Positions 1 to 9,401 of a stretch of DNA of 64,000 bases are shown piece after piece. The notes under the pieces are model-generated. The model ran no database searches. It was not told the origin of the DNA and was given only the letters and a program-made list of their open reading frames with translations. The translations under genes were made by a program, and so were the position numbers. Each line of letters starts with the position of its first letter. Within the stretch, counting starts at the first letter, position 1. This DNA comes from Tritrichomonas musculus. Taxonomy: Eukaryota; Parabasalia; Tritrichomonadida; Tritrichomonadidae. Location: assembly GCA_039105265.1 (NCBI GenBank), contig JAPFFF010000034.1, forward strand, positions 620,001-684,000, in the 5' to 3' direction.

Positions 1-465
1 ACTTTCAATTGCTCTTGATTCATTTTCGTTAATGAAAGACTTGATTCCCGAATACAAGTAGCGACTATATGGAAAATTGTTTCTATCTTTCATTTTCATT
101 ATATCTGATATAATTATATTGTCTGGTCGAATGAACTCTTGTTCTAAAAGTAGAAGAAGAACACGCTTATTGTATTTAAAAATTTTGTATATCTCAAAAT
201 CAGTAATAGGAGGTCGTATTTCTTTGAGTAGATTTTGAATTATTTGATTTAGCTTATCTATAAAATCTGGTAAGCGGTGATGATTGTCTGATATTTTTGA
301 TATCAATTGAAGTATCGACTTAATTTCTTCTTTATTTTTGAAATTTACGTGGCTTTCAAAATCTTTAATTAACAATTCAAAATCAGCATTTTCTGTTGCC
401 TCAATGAATTCCATAAGTGATGAATAAATTTCTTTCTTTTCTCGAATAACTGATTCGATTTCCAT
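1..465 (-). CDS. DUF3447-family protein, N-terminal part (runs off left edge)
   Basis: The frame is open from an ATG at 463-465 to the window edge, giving 155 residues. The N-terminus (MEIESVIREKKEIYSSLMEF) matches, nearly residue for residue, the first 150 residues of the DUF3447-BspA protein starting at 23233 and, more loosely, the ankyrin protein starting at 9402. Shared landmarks are the SDNHHRLPDFIDKL-type segment and the NKRVLLLLLEQ helix. In trichomonads this all-helical head normally precedes DUF3447 and ankyrin repeats. The rest lies outside the window, so whether ankyrin or LRR repeats follow is unknown. A TCATAG initiator lies directly upstream. Confidence 0.85.
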   Translation of the reverse strand, partial: MEIESVIREKKEIYSSLMEFIEATENADFELLIKDFESHVNFKNKEEIKSILQLISKISDNHHRLPDFIDKLNQIIQNLLKEIRPPITDFEIYKIFKYNKRVLLLLLEQEFIRPDNIIISDIMKMKDRNNFPYSRYLYSGIKSFINENESRAIES

Positions 466-467
466 TC

Positions 468-472
468 TATGA
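468..472 (-). promoter_or_regulatory. Inr-like initiator of the left-edge DUF3447 gene
   Basis: On the minus strand TCATA lies just before the ATG (463-465). It fits the trichomonad initiator TCA-pyrimidine-(A/T), whose A is the usual transcription start a few bases before the start codon. Confidence 0.4.
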
Positions 473-595
473 TGTTGCCCAAAAAAAAGTAAGATAAAGT
501 CAAAAACGTTTTTTCGTAAAACTTAGGCAAATTTTTTTTTTACGAAATTTTCATCATATAAGATCCAAAATAAAACTATTGCTTATTTTTTTGTT

Positions 596-639
<44 letters not shown>

Positions 640-1228
640 CTCTAAATATCTTATAAGAAAAATGTGAGAGTAATTCAAATCATATTTTATTCCTATTGAA
701 ATCATAGTTTTTGCTTATCAATTTTTGAATAAAACATTATAAATATCGAAAATTATGTATTAAACAAATACATTTATTTTTGAATGTATAAGTTAAATAT
801 ATTACTTTTTACAATAATAATAATGTATATTATTCATAGTATTTGGTTAAAATATTGACTTAATTATCAAATAAGTTGGAATAAATTCATTTTTTATAAA
901 TTATTTGACTATTCAAATTTATTTTGATAAAAATATTTATGCATCTTAATATTTAACCAATATATTCTAAAAAAAACGTTTATTTATTTATCATTTTATA
1001 CTATCATTATTCTAGTATGATAATTAAACTTAATACAAGCTACTCTTCAATATTTAATAACAATTTTTATATATATATAAAGATGAAATATAAATTACTT
1101 TATTTATTATGTTAGTGAAAACTATATTTATCATTTTACATATATATTAATGATATTACAGTTATATAATAATTTTACAAAATGATCTAAAAGAGTTTCA
1201 GAAATAATAAAATAAAAATGAACAATAG
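473..1228. other. AT-rich spacer with poly(A) run
   Basis: No open frame of note. It holds an A run of about 40 bases (roughly 598-637) and otherwise AT-rich DNA with scattered short repeats. No RNA gene or transposon end was recognised. Confidence 0.5.
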
Positions 1229-1924
1229 GCTGTTTTTTGGGAATATCTGCCAGAATTATATTCATTTAAGGTTTGCCATAATGGTAGTTATTACATTGCA
1301 TGCAATAATCTTGGCCTGATTCATTTAATTGATAATAAAACACAAGACAAAGAAATTTGTATCAATTTTATTAAAGAAGCAGCATTTGCAGAATATTCAT
1401 ATGCACAAAATAATTTGGGCTTAATTTATCAATTGTTTCAAAAAGAAATTGAAAATGCCGAGTATTTATTCGGACGTTCATCAAAGCAAAATTTTGCATT
1501 GGCAGTTTTTAATCTTGCTCATCTATGTGAGATAAAGAAAGATGAAGAAAAAGCAATTGAATATTATATTAAAGCGTCACAGGATGAAGATCAACCTTTG
1601 TTCTTTAGAAGCAATGAAATAAAAGAAGATGGAATTGAATTGTCGAAAACATTTGTATGTTGTTTGACTAATTTAATTCTTACTGATTTTTATTTATCTA
1701 CTGAACAAACGGCAATAAACTTAGAAAGTGCAAAACAATATTTCATCAGCTCATTATCAAAACTAATCAAACAAACTAACGATTCTCATTATTCATTTCA
1801 ATTTAATTATATCGAAATGAAGGATGAAGAAGAAAAAAAGTTTTCGTATATTAGAAAATTCATTTTGTATTTCTCTGATTTTCATCTCAGTGATTTTGTT
1901 AATGTTGAGGAAATAATTATATGA
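1229..1924 (+). pseudogene. Sel1-repeat protein, 5'-truncated copy
   Basis: The frame is open from a stop at 1226-1228 to TGA at 1922-1924 (231 residues), but there is no ATG near its beginning. Sel1/TPR-like segments are clear: YYIACNNLGLIHL, EYSYAQNNLGLIYQ and FALAVFNLAHLCEIKKDEEK, each followed by a YYIKAS-type second helix. In trichomonads such repeats are found alone or fused to kinases. The missing 5' end, with repeats beginning at once, points to a gene that lost its start. It converges on the pseudokinase gene to its right, and the second copy of that pseudokinase carries the last bases of this gene with it. Confidence 0.6.
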
Positions 1925-3123
1925 GCTTTCATAAAATTGAATGTTATTATTCAAAAATCAAATGAGTTTTTTTTTTTTTTTAGTTTTAGTTTTGAGGATT
2001 CAATAACAAATTTTAATAATAAAAAAGAAATCTTAGTTAAAAATTAAGTTTAGGCTTTAAAGCTAAAATAAATGCTTAAATCATCATCTTTTTAAATTTT
2101 TTTTAGGGATTTTGTTTTTCATCTTTTGTGCCAGTTTCATATATCAAAACTTCATCTCGTGTTAATACTTGAACATCATTCATATAATTTTCAACAAAAA
2201 CGTCATATTCCTCCAAATTTGTCTCAGGAAACAATGGTTCTTCGTTTGTTTTGAGTTCGTGAACAATTTGAGAAAATGATGGACGTTTTGATGGATCTAT
2301 ATTTAGGCAATGTTTAATAATACTGCTAACTAAAGTTGGAGTATTTTTTGGAATTTCATAATATGGCATTTCTTTCCCTGTTTTTGCAAAATTCTCATTT
2401 CCAAGAACAATCGACAATAAAAGGACACCAAATGAAAAAACGTCATTTTCAGGTGAAACATCGTGGGTTTCCTTTAAATTGGGGCAACAATAAGGAGACT
2501 CTGACATTTTATCTGGTATTAAATCAGTATGATTTGAATAATATCTTGGAAAGTATCCAAAATCACAAACTTTTGGGTTGTAATCGTCATCAAAGTATAT
2601 TGTTAAAGGACTAAGGTAACCATGGAATAAACCAAATGATTGAATATGCATCATTGTACATGCTATTCCAAAAGTTAATTTAGACTTCATCGTGTCATTC
2701 CATAATGTTACATATTTTGTCTTTTTTGCATTAAGTTCAGAATAAAAATGAAATAGATTTCCATTTGGAAAATATTCAGTAATTATTGTTTTTTCTGGCA
2801 AGAAAAAGTATCCAAAAAATTTTGGAATTCCTATATATGGTCGGATTATACAAAATCGTTCTAGATTTTGTAAATATAAAGAGTTTTTCTCATCTGATCC
2901 ATCAAAAATATTAAATAAAACAGTTTCTTTCCTTTGCTTTTTGTATGAAATACAGATGTGGCAAAAACCCAGAGGAGATTTCGTCTTATCATCTTTATTA
3001 TATTCAAAATCTGATGGTGAAGCAACAAATTCTTCAAGCATATCAGTAAAACTTATCTGTATAAAATAAATTTATTTTTGTCAAAAATTTTCCTGTAGAA
3101 CAGAAGTGTCAAAATATAAGAAG
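1910..3123. repeat. Segmental duplication, pseudokinase copy A
   Basis: About 1.2 kb nearly identical, in inverted orientation, to 14569-15782. Identity begins in the last codons of the Sel1 gene and ends at the TATAAGAAG upstream of the pseudokinase. The proteins differ at 5 of 312 residues. Confidence 0.85.
2103..3041 (-). CDS. TKL-like pseudokinase, copy A (312 aa)
   Basis: A protein-kinase fold lacking catalytic residues. Recognisable: the hinge region IITEYFPNGNLFHF (86-99), the catalytic-loop position HGYLSP (140-145) where active kinases have HRDLKP, DFG (160-162), and the subdomain IX helix DVFSFGVLLLSIVLG (200-214). The HRD aspartate is tyrosine, no glycine-rich loop is visible, the beta-3 lysine is not evident and the APE motif is absent (YCCPN). 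It is therefore probably a scaffold or allosteric pseudokinase, not an enzyme. A near-identical copy lies at 14651-15589 on the other strand. The stop codon is TAAA, as is common for trichomonad 3' ends. Confidence 0.8.
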   Translation of the reverse strand: MLEEFVASPSDFEYNKDDKTKSPLGFCHICISYKKQRKETVLFNIFDGSDEKNSLYLQNLERFCIIRPYIGIPKFFGYFFLPEKTIITEYFPNGNLFHFYSELNAKKTKYVTLWNDTMKSKLTFGIACTMMHIQSFGLFHGYLSPLTIYFDDDYNPKVCDFGYFPRYYSNHTDLIPDKMSESPYCCPNLKETHDVSPENDVFSFGVLLLSIVLGNENFAKTGKEMPYYEIPKNTPTLVSSIIKHCLNIDPSKRPSFSQIVHELKTNEEPLFPETNLEEYDVFVENYMNDVQVLTRDEVLIYETGTKDEKQNP

Positions 3124-3524
3124 GAAACATAAATAACCTAAGTAAATAAAATTTTTAAAAATTTTCATATGTGTTGTGATTGATATTATTATTAATATTA
3201 TATTTTTATCGATAAATTTTTAATATAAATGTATTTATATATTTCAATGAAAACAATAAATTTTGTCAAAATTTTGACAGTAAGATTAAATACTTTATAC
3301 CACTTAAGTGGTATTCAAAACTTTAACGGTCATAATTAACGTATATATTTTTAAAATATTGAGAAAATCTAATTTTTATATAGCTTTACAAATGCGGTTA
3401 TTATCAAATGGCATTCCATATACATATACCATGGTTTATATTTAATATTTTATAAATAAGCAAGTAGAAATATCAATTATTACTCAATTTACTAATTGTT
3501 AAAATAACATCAAACAAATGATGA
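3124..3524. other. AT-rich spacer
   Basis: Between the pseudokinase and the acyltransferase. It is AT-rich with a short palindrome (about 3299-3311, CCACTTAAGTGG). No gene seen. Confidence 0.5.
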
Positions 3525-4817
3525 TTATTCTAATGATTTTTGGAAATGAATCAATTCATCCAAAACATCGCCTGATTTCATTCTTGGATCGACATTCTTC
3601 AAGAAATACACATAAGTGTCAAATATGTCGTTAGCATTCTTCATGCTGATCATCGCTGGCGAGTACCTCATGTGCAGGACCAAGTCGTTCATGTCCTTCT
3701 TGTCGTTCATCTTCGAATAGCTCGTCACCTGCAGGACGGACCTCAGCATCTCCTCCTTCTGGCTGCACTGCAAGTAGAAGTCTTTGCACGGCGAGCTGAC
3801 TTTCATCGGGCCGACATTCGAAACGTGCGAAACTGAGCAGTTGTCGCGTATGTAAGTGAAAGGGAAGAGATACTCCTTGTAGAACCAGTAGTTCTGCTTC
3901 AGCTGGTTGAAGCTGCTTCTGAACGACGCGTTTATCTCGCCAATCGTCATTTTCGGATTCGCGCCCGAAACGGACATCGTGAAGTCTGTGTACGCGTTGC
4001 CAAACGAGTTGCTGACTCGCTCCTTCGGAACGAGGCGCCGCAGGTCCATGCAGTTCTCAAGGCCGATGGGGCCGTATTTACCGTTTTTCGCATTGATCGC
4101 CATGCACAGGCCCGTCCAGAGGAACTCGCTCATGTGGCTGAGCTTGTTCGTGCTGCGGTTGTAGATGTGAGGAGAGAGATCGGAGCACTTGATGTGCGCG
4201 CAGCATCGCTTTTGAAAGAGATTGTAAGAATCTGGTAAGTTGACCTTCTCTTGGAGGTGCAGGCACGTCAGGTCCTTCTGCTTGTACGTTGGGAGACGCT
4301 TCATGTATTTTTCTTTGTTTTGGAGGAATTCGTCGAATTCGTCTTTTAACAGATCTGTGCGGAGGTCTCGCGGAATCGGCGCCTTCTTCTCGAATAAACC
4401 GCTTTTCGATGGATCTTGGATGTTTTTGAGTAAATTGACAAAGTAACCGCCATCCGTAATTGAGTGGTTTGAATTGACGACAATTCGGTGGTCGTCTGCT
4501 GCAATCGATGCTAACGATGATTCAATATTTGGCGTGTAGGTGCTGTATACCCAGTCACAGCAATCTGAAAGCGTCTTAAGTTTCGTTGGAATACGGTGAA
4601 CTGTGACTGATTCTGGATCTTTGCGATTATCATAAAACTTGGAACCATCTGATTTGATGTAAAGACCTGAAATCGCGTGCTTCATCTTTTCAAGGATTGA
4701 TGGCATGTGTTTAGGATGTTCTACTTCAAGTGCAAATTGAATGTAACAATTATGAACTTGGTTGACAAAAAGCTTTTCAATGTCAACCATTGGTCTGCTG
4801 AATATTGGTGCAAGCAT
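3525..4817 (-). CDS. CAT-fold / condensation-type acyltransferase (430 aa)
   Basis: The active-site motif HxxxDG is present in SNHSITDGG (H118, D122, G123), set in the usual hydrophobic strand-helix context (RIVVNSNHSITDGGYFVNLL). A second landmark of the superfamily, SNVGPM, lies near residue 335. The length suits the alcohol acetyltransferase/condensation-domain group of the chloramphenicol acetyltransferase-like superfamily, which moves an acyl group from a thioester to an alcohol or amine. The substrate cannot be read from sequence. The body of the gene (about 3.6-4.4 kb) is much GC-richer than the DNA around it, which may mean codon selection for high expression or horizontal transfer. 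A good initiator (TCATTTTTTAAC) lies 5' of the ATG. Confidence 0.75.
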   Translation of the reverse strand: MLAPIFSRPMVDIEKLFVNQVHNCYIQFALEVEHPKHMPSILEKMKHAISGLYIKSDGSKFYDNRKDPESVTVHRIPTKLKTLSDCCDWVYSTYTPNIESSLASIAADDHRIVVNSNHSITDGGYFVNLLKNIQDPSKSGLFEKKAPIPRDLRTDLLKDEFDEFLQNKEKYMKRLPTYKQKDLTCLHLQEKVNLPDSYNLFQKRCCAHIKCSDLSPHIYNRSTNKLSHMSEFLWTGLCMAINAKNGKYGPIGLENCMDLRRLVPKERVSNSFGNAYTDFTMSVSGANPKMTIGEINASFRSSFNQLKQNYWFYKEYLFPFTYIRDNCSVSHVSNVGPMKVSSPCKDFYLQCSQKEEMLRSVLQVTSYSKMNDKKDMNDLVLHMRYSPAMISMKNANDIFDTYVYFLKNVDPRMKSGDVLDELIHFQKSLE

Positions 4818-5560
4818 TAGTAATAAATGTTTGTTAAAAAATGATATGATTGTTTTATCATGAAGGATTGGACTGTTTGTCTTTTTTTTTATATTTTATT
4901 ATTTTAACATTCACAAATGTTTGAAAATAATTGAGAGAATAATTGAACATTTTCAATATTTTTTATATGGAAATTGTTATAATTCAGTATATTGATTGGC
5001 CATGTTTGTTAATAAATATTGAATATAAAATAAATATTGAATAGAATGCTCAGAAAATTAGTTTTATTAAACCGATACATAACTTTTTTATTATTTTAGA
5101 AGATAATGAGGGCTCAGGGCCCAAAACTCCCAATTTGGAGGTTATAAATCAGCTTTTATGATGTTCTTCGATTTAAAAAAATAATATTTTAGTTATTAAT
5201 ATAAAAGAGAAGATTATAATTAATTTTCAATAAATCTTTACTCTTTTATTCACATATAAATCTTTTTAATAATCATTTTTTTCTGCTTAGTATCATCTAA
5301 TTAAAAAAATTTCTTCAATTATTAATACTCAATATCATTCTCAAACATTTATTTTCTTCAAACAATTATTATTTCATCAGATAATTTCCTTTTTCAATCA
5401 TATTACTTTTAACAAGTCTTTTTTCTTAATCACAATCTTTTTCTAATTCAACTTCATATTTTTAATTTTTGTGAGAACTCATTTAATTATTTAAGAGCAC
5501 GATTTATAATGGATAAATAATCTGGCTGTTGAGTATTAATTGTGGATTCAAAATAATTCA
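4818..5560. other. AT-rich spacer
   Basis: Apart from the initiator at its left end, no gene was found. It holds a small GC-richer patch (about 5106-5145, GGGCTCAGGGCCC) of unknown meaning. Confidence 0.4.
4833..4844 (-). promoter_or_regulatory. Inr of the acyltransferase gene
   Basis: TCATTTTTTAAC on the minus strand, 15 to 27 bases before the ATG. It is a good match to the trichomonad initiator consensus. Confidence 0.5.
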
Positions 5561-5760
5561 AAAAAATTCAATGTAATTCTGGCTTGATTATGGCAAAATA
5601 TAAAAAATTAAGTAGCATATCTGGTAGCATAAAAATAGCTGTATTTTTACCTACTACTCCATGTTCATCAACAGTTGATGATTGGTTTCATGAAAAAACA
5701 TACGTTTTTGATTTTTGAGAGTCTTTAGGTTTATATTTATAATAAAATATTTAACAAAAT

Positions 5761-5840
5761 TTTTTAATTATACTTTTTATTTTTTAATTATACTTTTTAT
5801 TTTTTAATTATACTTTTTATTTTTTAATTATACTTTTTAT
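5761..5840. repeat. Four exact tandem copies of a 20 bp unit
   Basis: TTTTTAATTATACTTTTTAT repeated four times without change at 5761-5840; a minisatellite inside decayed transposon DNA. Confidence 0.9.
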
Positions 5841-6066
5841 TTTTATGATTGAATTCTAGATACTCTTGATGAAATTAAAAACTTTTCAGTCGCTATGAGA
5901 AATTGCCACTATGAAAGGGGAAGCAACGTAATATTGGAGTTTGAATCCAAATGGATTTCTGTTTTGTTAACAAACTTTTTGCTTTGAAAATAGATTATAA
6001 TAATGGCTTCAGGAAACCAAAACGTACAAATTGTCAAATATATTCAATAAACATCTTTTTGTTGTA

Positions 6067-6255
6067 TTAATAGTATCCATCCATTTGAAAGTCTCTAATT
6101 CTTTTTTGATTTTTGATATACATTTCTGGTATCTCCTCATCGTTAATAAAAAACTCTGGATATCCTTCTTTCCATTGATTATTATTGTAATGACTAAAAA
6201 AAATGTTTAATTGTTCATTCATACTTCTCTCAAATCCTTGTCTGTTGATAACCAT
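6067..6255 (-). other. Small ORF, 62 aa, unrecognised
   Basis: ATG-started frame (MVINRQGFERSMNEQLNIFF) ending near 6067. It has no known domain and sits among transposase scraps, so it is probably a remnant or chance frame. Confidence 0.2.
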
Positions 6256-6574
6256 GAAACAATATTACATTCAACTTGACTTATTTTTGTTGTGTCATTT
6301 CTGAAATATTTTCTGACATTGATATTGAATTCTAATTTACGACGTCTCGCTAACATCCATATTGTACGAAAGCCAATAATTGTCTCGCCCTTGCCTGCAG
6401 TGCACCAATCAGCTGGGGAATTAAAATAAAATCTATTTAATATTTTACATTATATTTAATATTTCTGATAATGATGTTGTTGTTAAGTCTTCAAAAAGCT
6501 TGGTATATAGTTAGACAAGGGAAGAAGTTGGGTTTTATTCTTTTTATGATTGTTTTATTAAAAGCCCTTGTTAT

Positions 6575-6925
6575 GTGCTTATTGACTTTAATACTTTGAT
6601 TCAGAAAACTGAAGGTTACATGTATTTCTATCTAGTCAAAAACAAGGGCGCTAGAAAGAAATTAAATAAAATTACTATTAGAGGTGAAACATTTTATATC
6701 CTTGCAGGTACCTACATTGCTCCTTTTGCCAGCAGTATAACTGAGAATCCACTCATTAATGGCATGATGCTTGATGCCAACTTCTCTACATTTCAAAACA
6801 ATTATGTTTCTATACCAACAATAATCATTCAAAACACTGGTATTCCTATTGAAATTAGCTTTGCTCTTACTCAGAGTGAAAAGATTTATAACAATTTCTT
6901 CGAAAGATACGAAAATACTTTTTAA
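6575..6925 (+). pseudogene. MULE-type transposase fragment
   Basis: The frame has no ATG at its start. The segment GMMLDANFSTFQNNYVSIPT followed by IPIEISFALTQSEKIYNNFF fits the MULE transposase core: a catalytic Asp in (L)D-x-x-F, then a strand naming a familiar or new object, then a helix after a conserved SE/TE. Only about 115 residues of an enzyme that is normally several hundred long remain. Mutator-like elements are abundant in trichomonads. Confidence 0.5.
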
Positions 6926-7648
6926 AATAAACTAGCAGCATACGTTCATAATATAGAATCTGACCAAGGAACTGCGTAAAAAACAACAGTTTCGAAACAA
7001 AGATACAACTTACTTAATATATTTAAGATATCTCCTCGCAAATCTTAACAGAAACAAGTTTTCAAAATAAAATATCCATAAAAAAATTCTTTTCAAGAAT
7101 CATTTTTCTGCTCAGTATCATTTCATTTTTAATTTTGTACATTTATTAATTCTCAATATCATCCTCAACTATCATGTGTCTCAACACCCGAATACCACGA
7201 AGAAATGATTTTTTTCATTCAATTAAGCTGTTTAATTGACCAGATTCTTTCAAAAAGGATATTAAAAGAAGATAAATGATATTTTAAATAGCGTTTCACC
7301 TGTAAATGAAGAATCTCAAAGTTTTTATTATGTAACTAATTTTGACAAAACAAATTGCACTTGTGGTGAATCTGCATTGATATCAACCATGCTTGAAGTC
7401 ATAATTCATAATTTGAACACCTTCTCAAACTTTCGCAGCTTGAATTTCCAACCATGTATAAATAAGTAGAAATTAAAAACACTTCACCAGATTGTATTTT
7501 TTTACAACATTATATTTTAAACGGATTGTAGAAATTACACTGGATAATGTTATATACTCCAAAAAAAAGTAATTTGATGATATATTTAAGGTGGTTCTTG
7601 GAAAATTGAATACTTTCCGAAATCTGTTCGAAAAGTTATAATAAAACA

Positions 7649-8011
7649 ATGCCAAGACAAAGCAAACAAAAAAGACATATGCAGGCAATGACCAAAAGCT
7701 CAATTACGAAAACGGAATCATTATTTAGGCGAGGAGTCCGAGCAGCGTTTTTTTCAATTATCGCAGGTATTCCATTTTCAGTTTACTACATTCTCAGCTT
7801 AGTTTTAGATGAAATGCCAGTTTCAAAAGAGTTTTTCGACCAAGGGATGGAGTTTATGACTGAACTTTTGCTAATTGAAGCTCAATCATCAGCAGAAAAA
7901 CATTTTTTACAGATGAAACCTGGCGCAAAACTATCTTATGACGCAAGTTGGTCACATAGACGCCAAGCTAAGTATAATTTCATCTTTCTTCTTTTTTTAT
8001 ACTTTTTTTAG
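7649..8011 (+). pseudogene. Transposase-like fragment, 120 aa
   Basis: Starts with a basic stretch (MPRQSKQKRHMQAM) and ends in KLSYDASWSHRRQAKYN followed by a low-complexity hydrophobic tail. The S-x-D-x-SW-HRR pattern resembles the segment around the first catalytic Asp of some DDE transposases, and the frame breaks off straight after it. Assignment to a superfamily is not safe. It could instead be an unrecognised host gene cut short. Confidence 0.35.
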
Positions 8012-8432
8012 CCATATAATCTTCATTTCGTAAAATTGATTTTTAAACCTTAAAACCCTTTGTCAAAAGCTGATAGGATAATTTTAAATTTATTTTATGT
8101 ATGCATAAGCTGATCAATAAGTTAATTTAAACAGATATTTCATTAGTAATTGAAACATTTTTTCTAATATGAACTTGATTTTTTTAAATTATTGCAATCA
8201 AAAGTATTTTTAGTATTTACTTAATGAAATTATTCAATAAAACATACCTAATTATATCGAATAAATTATGATGCAATAACATGATTTTCTTTTGTTTTTT
8301 AAATTCTTTTTCATTTTCTCATTTATATATTATTTTGTAGTTTTAAATTTTATTATTTGTTTTAGTTAATATTTCTTTTTCTTTGAGATATTTTAACAGA
8401 AAAAAGTGATCAAACCCCCTTAAAATTTTTTA
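8012..8432. other. AT-rich spacer
   Basis: No gene or repeat pair noticed. Confidence 0.4.
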
Positions 8433-8520
8433 TTAATTGAATAATAAAATTTTTTTGAAAAAATTTTTTATTTCAAAAATAAAATTTTTCTATGATTAAT
8501 AAAATTAAATAAAAAAGACT

Positions 8521-8528
8521 TCATTTTT
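8521..8528 (+). promoter_or_regulatory. Inr of LRR-like gene copy A
   Basis: TCATTTTT directly before the ATG at 8530; a strong match to the trichomonad initiator. The same sequence precedes copy B. Confidence 0.6.
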
Positions 8529-8529
8529 A

Positions 8530-9069
8530 ATGGAAGAAGAAGAAATAAATATTGAAACAGAAGAATTTGATTTAAAGATCACAAATGAAGATGATTTAAA
8601 TGAAATTGTTATTTCAGGAGAATTTAATAAGTATTATCAAAAAAATTTAGCATTTGAAGGAATTTCAGTATATGATTCAACAGAAAATTCATTGAAAACA
8701 CTTATATCAAATACATCTCCAAAATCTTTATATTTCAAAAATTGCTTTTTCTTAGATTTTAATTTCCTATTAAAAATCGATGAAAACTTTGAAAAAATAT
8801 CAGTAATTGAATGTGAATTAGACACATATAAAGCTAAAGAATTGATCTCACATCTTCCAATAGAAGTCGAAATAAGTGTTGATCTTTCAGGAAACGAAAT
8901 TGGATTGTATGAAAAAGTCTTTTTTGATTTTTTGAAACCAGCTATATTTGATCCAATCGTCTTCAAACCTTTGATATTGAAAGACAACAAATTTTCAGAA
9001 AAAGGAATTTCTGATTTCAAATACTTTTTAAAACAATATAACCTTGAAGATGACTTTATCATTTTTTAA
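8530..9069 (+). CDS. Small acidic LRR-like protein, copy A (179 aa)
   Basis: Not assigned to a named family. The pattern of about 25-30 residues per repeat (SLKTLI..SPKSLYFKNC, KISVIECELDTYKAKELISHL, ISVDLSGNEIGLYEK, PLILKDNKFSEKGISDFK) resembles ribonuclease-inhibitor-type LRRs, with L-x-x-N-x-(F/I)-like turns (SGNEIG, KDNKFSEKG). The N-terminus is very acidic (MEEEEINIETEEFDLKI). There is no signal peptide or membrane segment, so it is probably cytosolic. The start is fixed by a TCATTTTT initiator ending 2 bases before the ATG and by conservation in the second copy at 16565-17104. Confidence 0.7.
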   Translation: MEEEEINIETEEFDLKITNEDDLNEIVISGEFNKYYQKNLAFEGISVYDSTENSLKTLISNTSPKSLYFKNCFFLDFNFLLKIDENFEKISVIECELDTYKAKELISHLPIEVEISVDLSGNEIGLYEKVFFDFLKPAIFDPIVFKPLILKDNKFSEKGISDFKYFLKQYNLEDDFIIF

Positions 9070-9389
9070 TAAAAATAAAATAATTTTATTTTACTTGTTT
9101 TTATATCTTTTAATATTCAAGTTTAAATATTAAAGGCCAATTAAATAAATAAAAGTTCCATTCAAATACTAGTACAAATCATATTGCACCAATGCTTCTA
9201 ATTTCATTTTCAATTTTTTGTTTCATTTATTATTTATATCTGATTTTTTATTTCTCGGCTTGGTAATTCTTTATAAGATGTTATTGAATCATTTACAATA
9301 TGATACATATAAATTGAAAATTTCAGACAATAAAAAAGTTTATTTTCCAAACTTTTTGAATACTTTATTGAAAAATTATCCAAAAAGTT

Positions 9390-9397
9390 TCATTTGT
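9390..9397 (+). promoter_or_regulatory. Inr of the 710-residue ankyrin gene
   Basis: TCATTTGT ends 4 bases before the ATG at 9402. It supports that start over the in-frame ATG at 9450. Confidence 0.5.
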
Positions 9398-9401
9398 CAA
9401 C

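Larger units (their letters stand above)
5561..8011. mobile_element. Transposase graveyard (MULE-like and other scraps)
   Basis: A run of short, mutually out-of-frame coding scraps on both strands. The clearest is the MULE-type piece at 6575-6925. A Cys-rich scrap (TNCTCGES, about 7347-7370) could be a zinc-binding tail, and 7649-8011 is another transposase-like scrap. No terminal repeats could be paired, so the number of original elements is unknown. Confidence 0.4.
8433..9125. repeat. Segmental duplication, LRR-like gene copy A
   Basis: 693 bases nearly identical, inverted, to 16509-17201. The block includes the promoter initiator, the whole 179-residue gene and about 55 bases downstream. 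The two proteins differ at 6 positions. Confidence 0.85.

Noticed and set aside
3525-4817. Bacterial contamination or misassembly as the source of the GC-rich gene
   Set aside because: It has an initiator of trichomonad type and smooth AT-rich ends in the host sequence; transfer or codon selection fits better.
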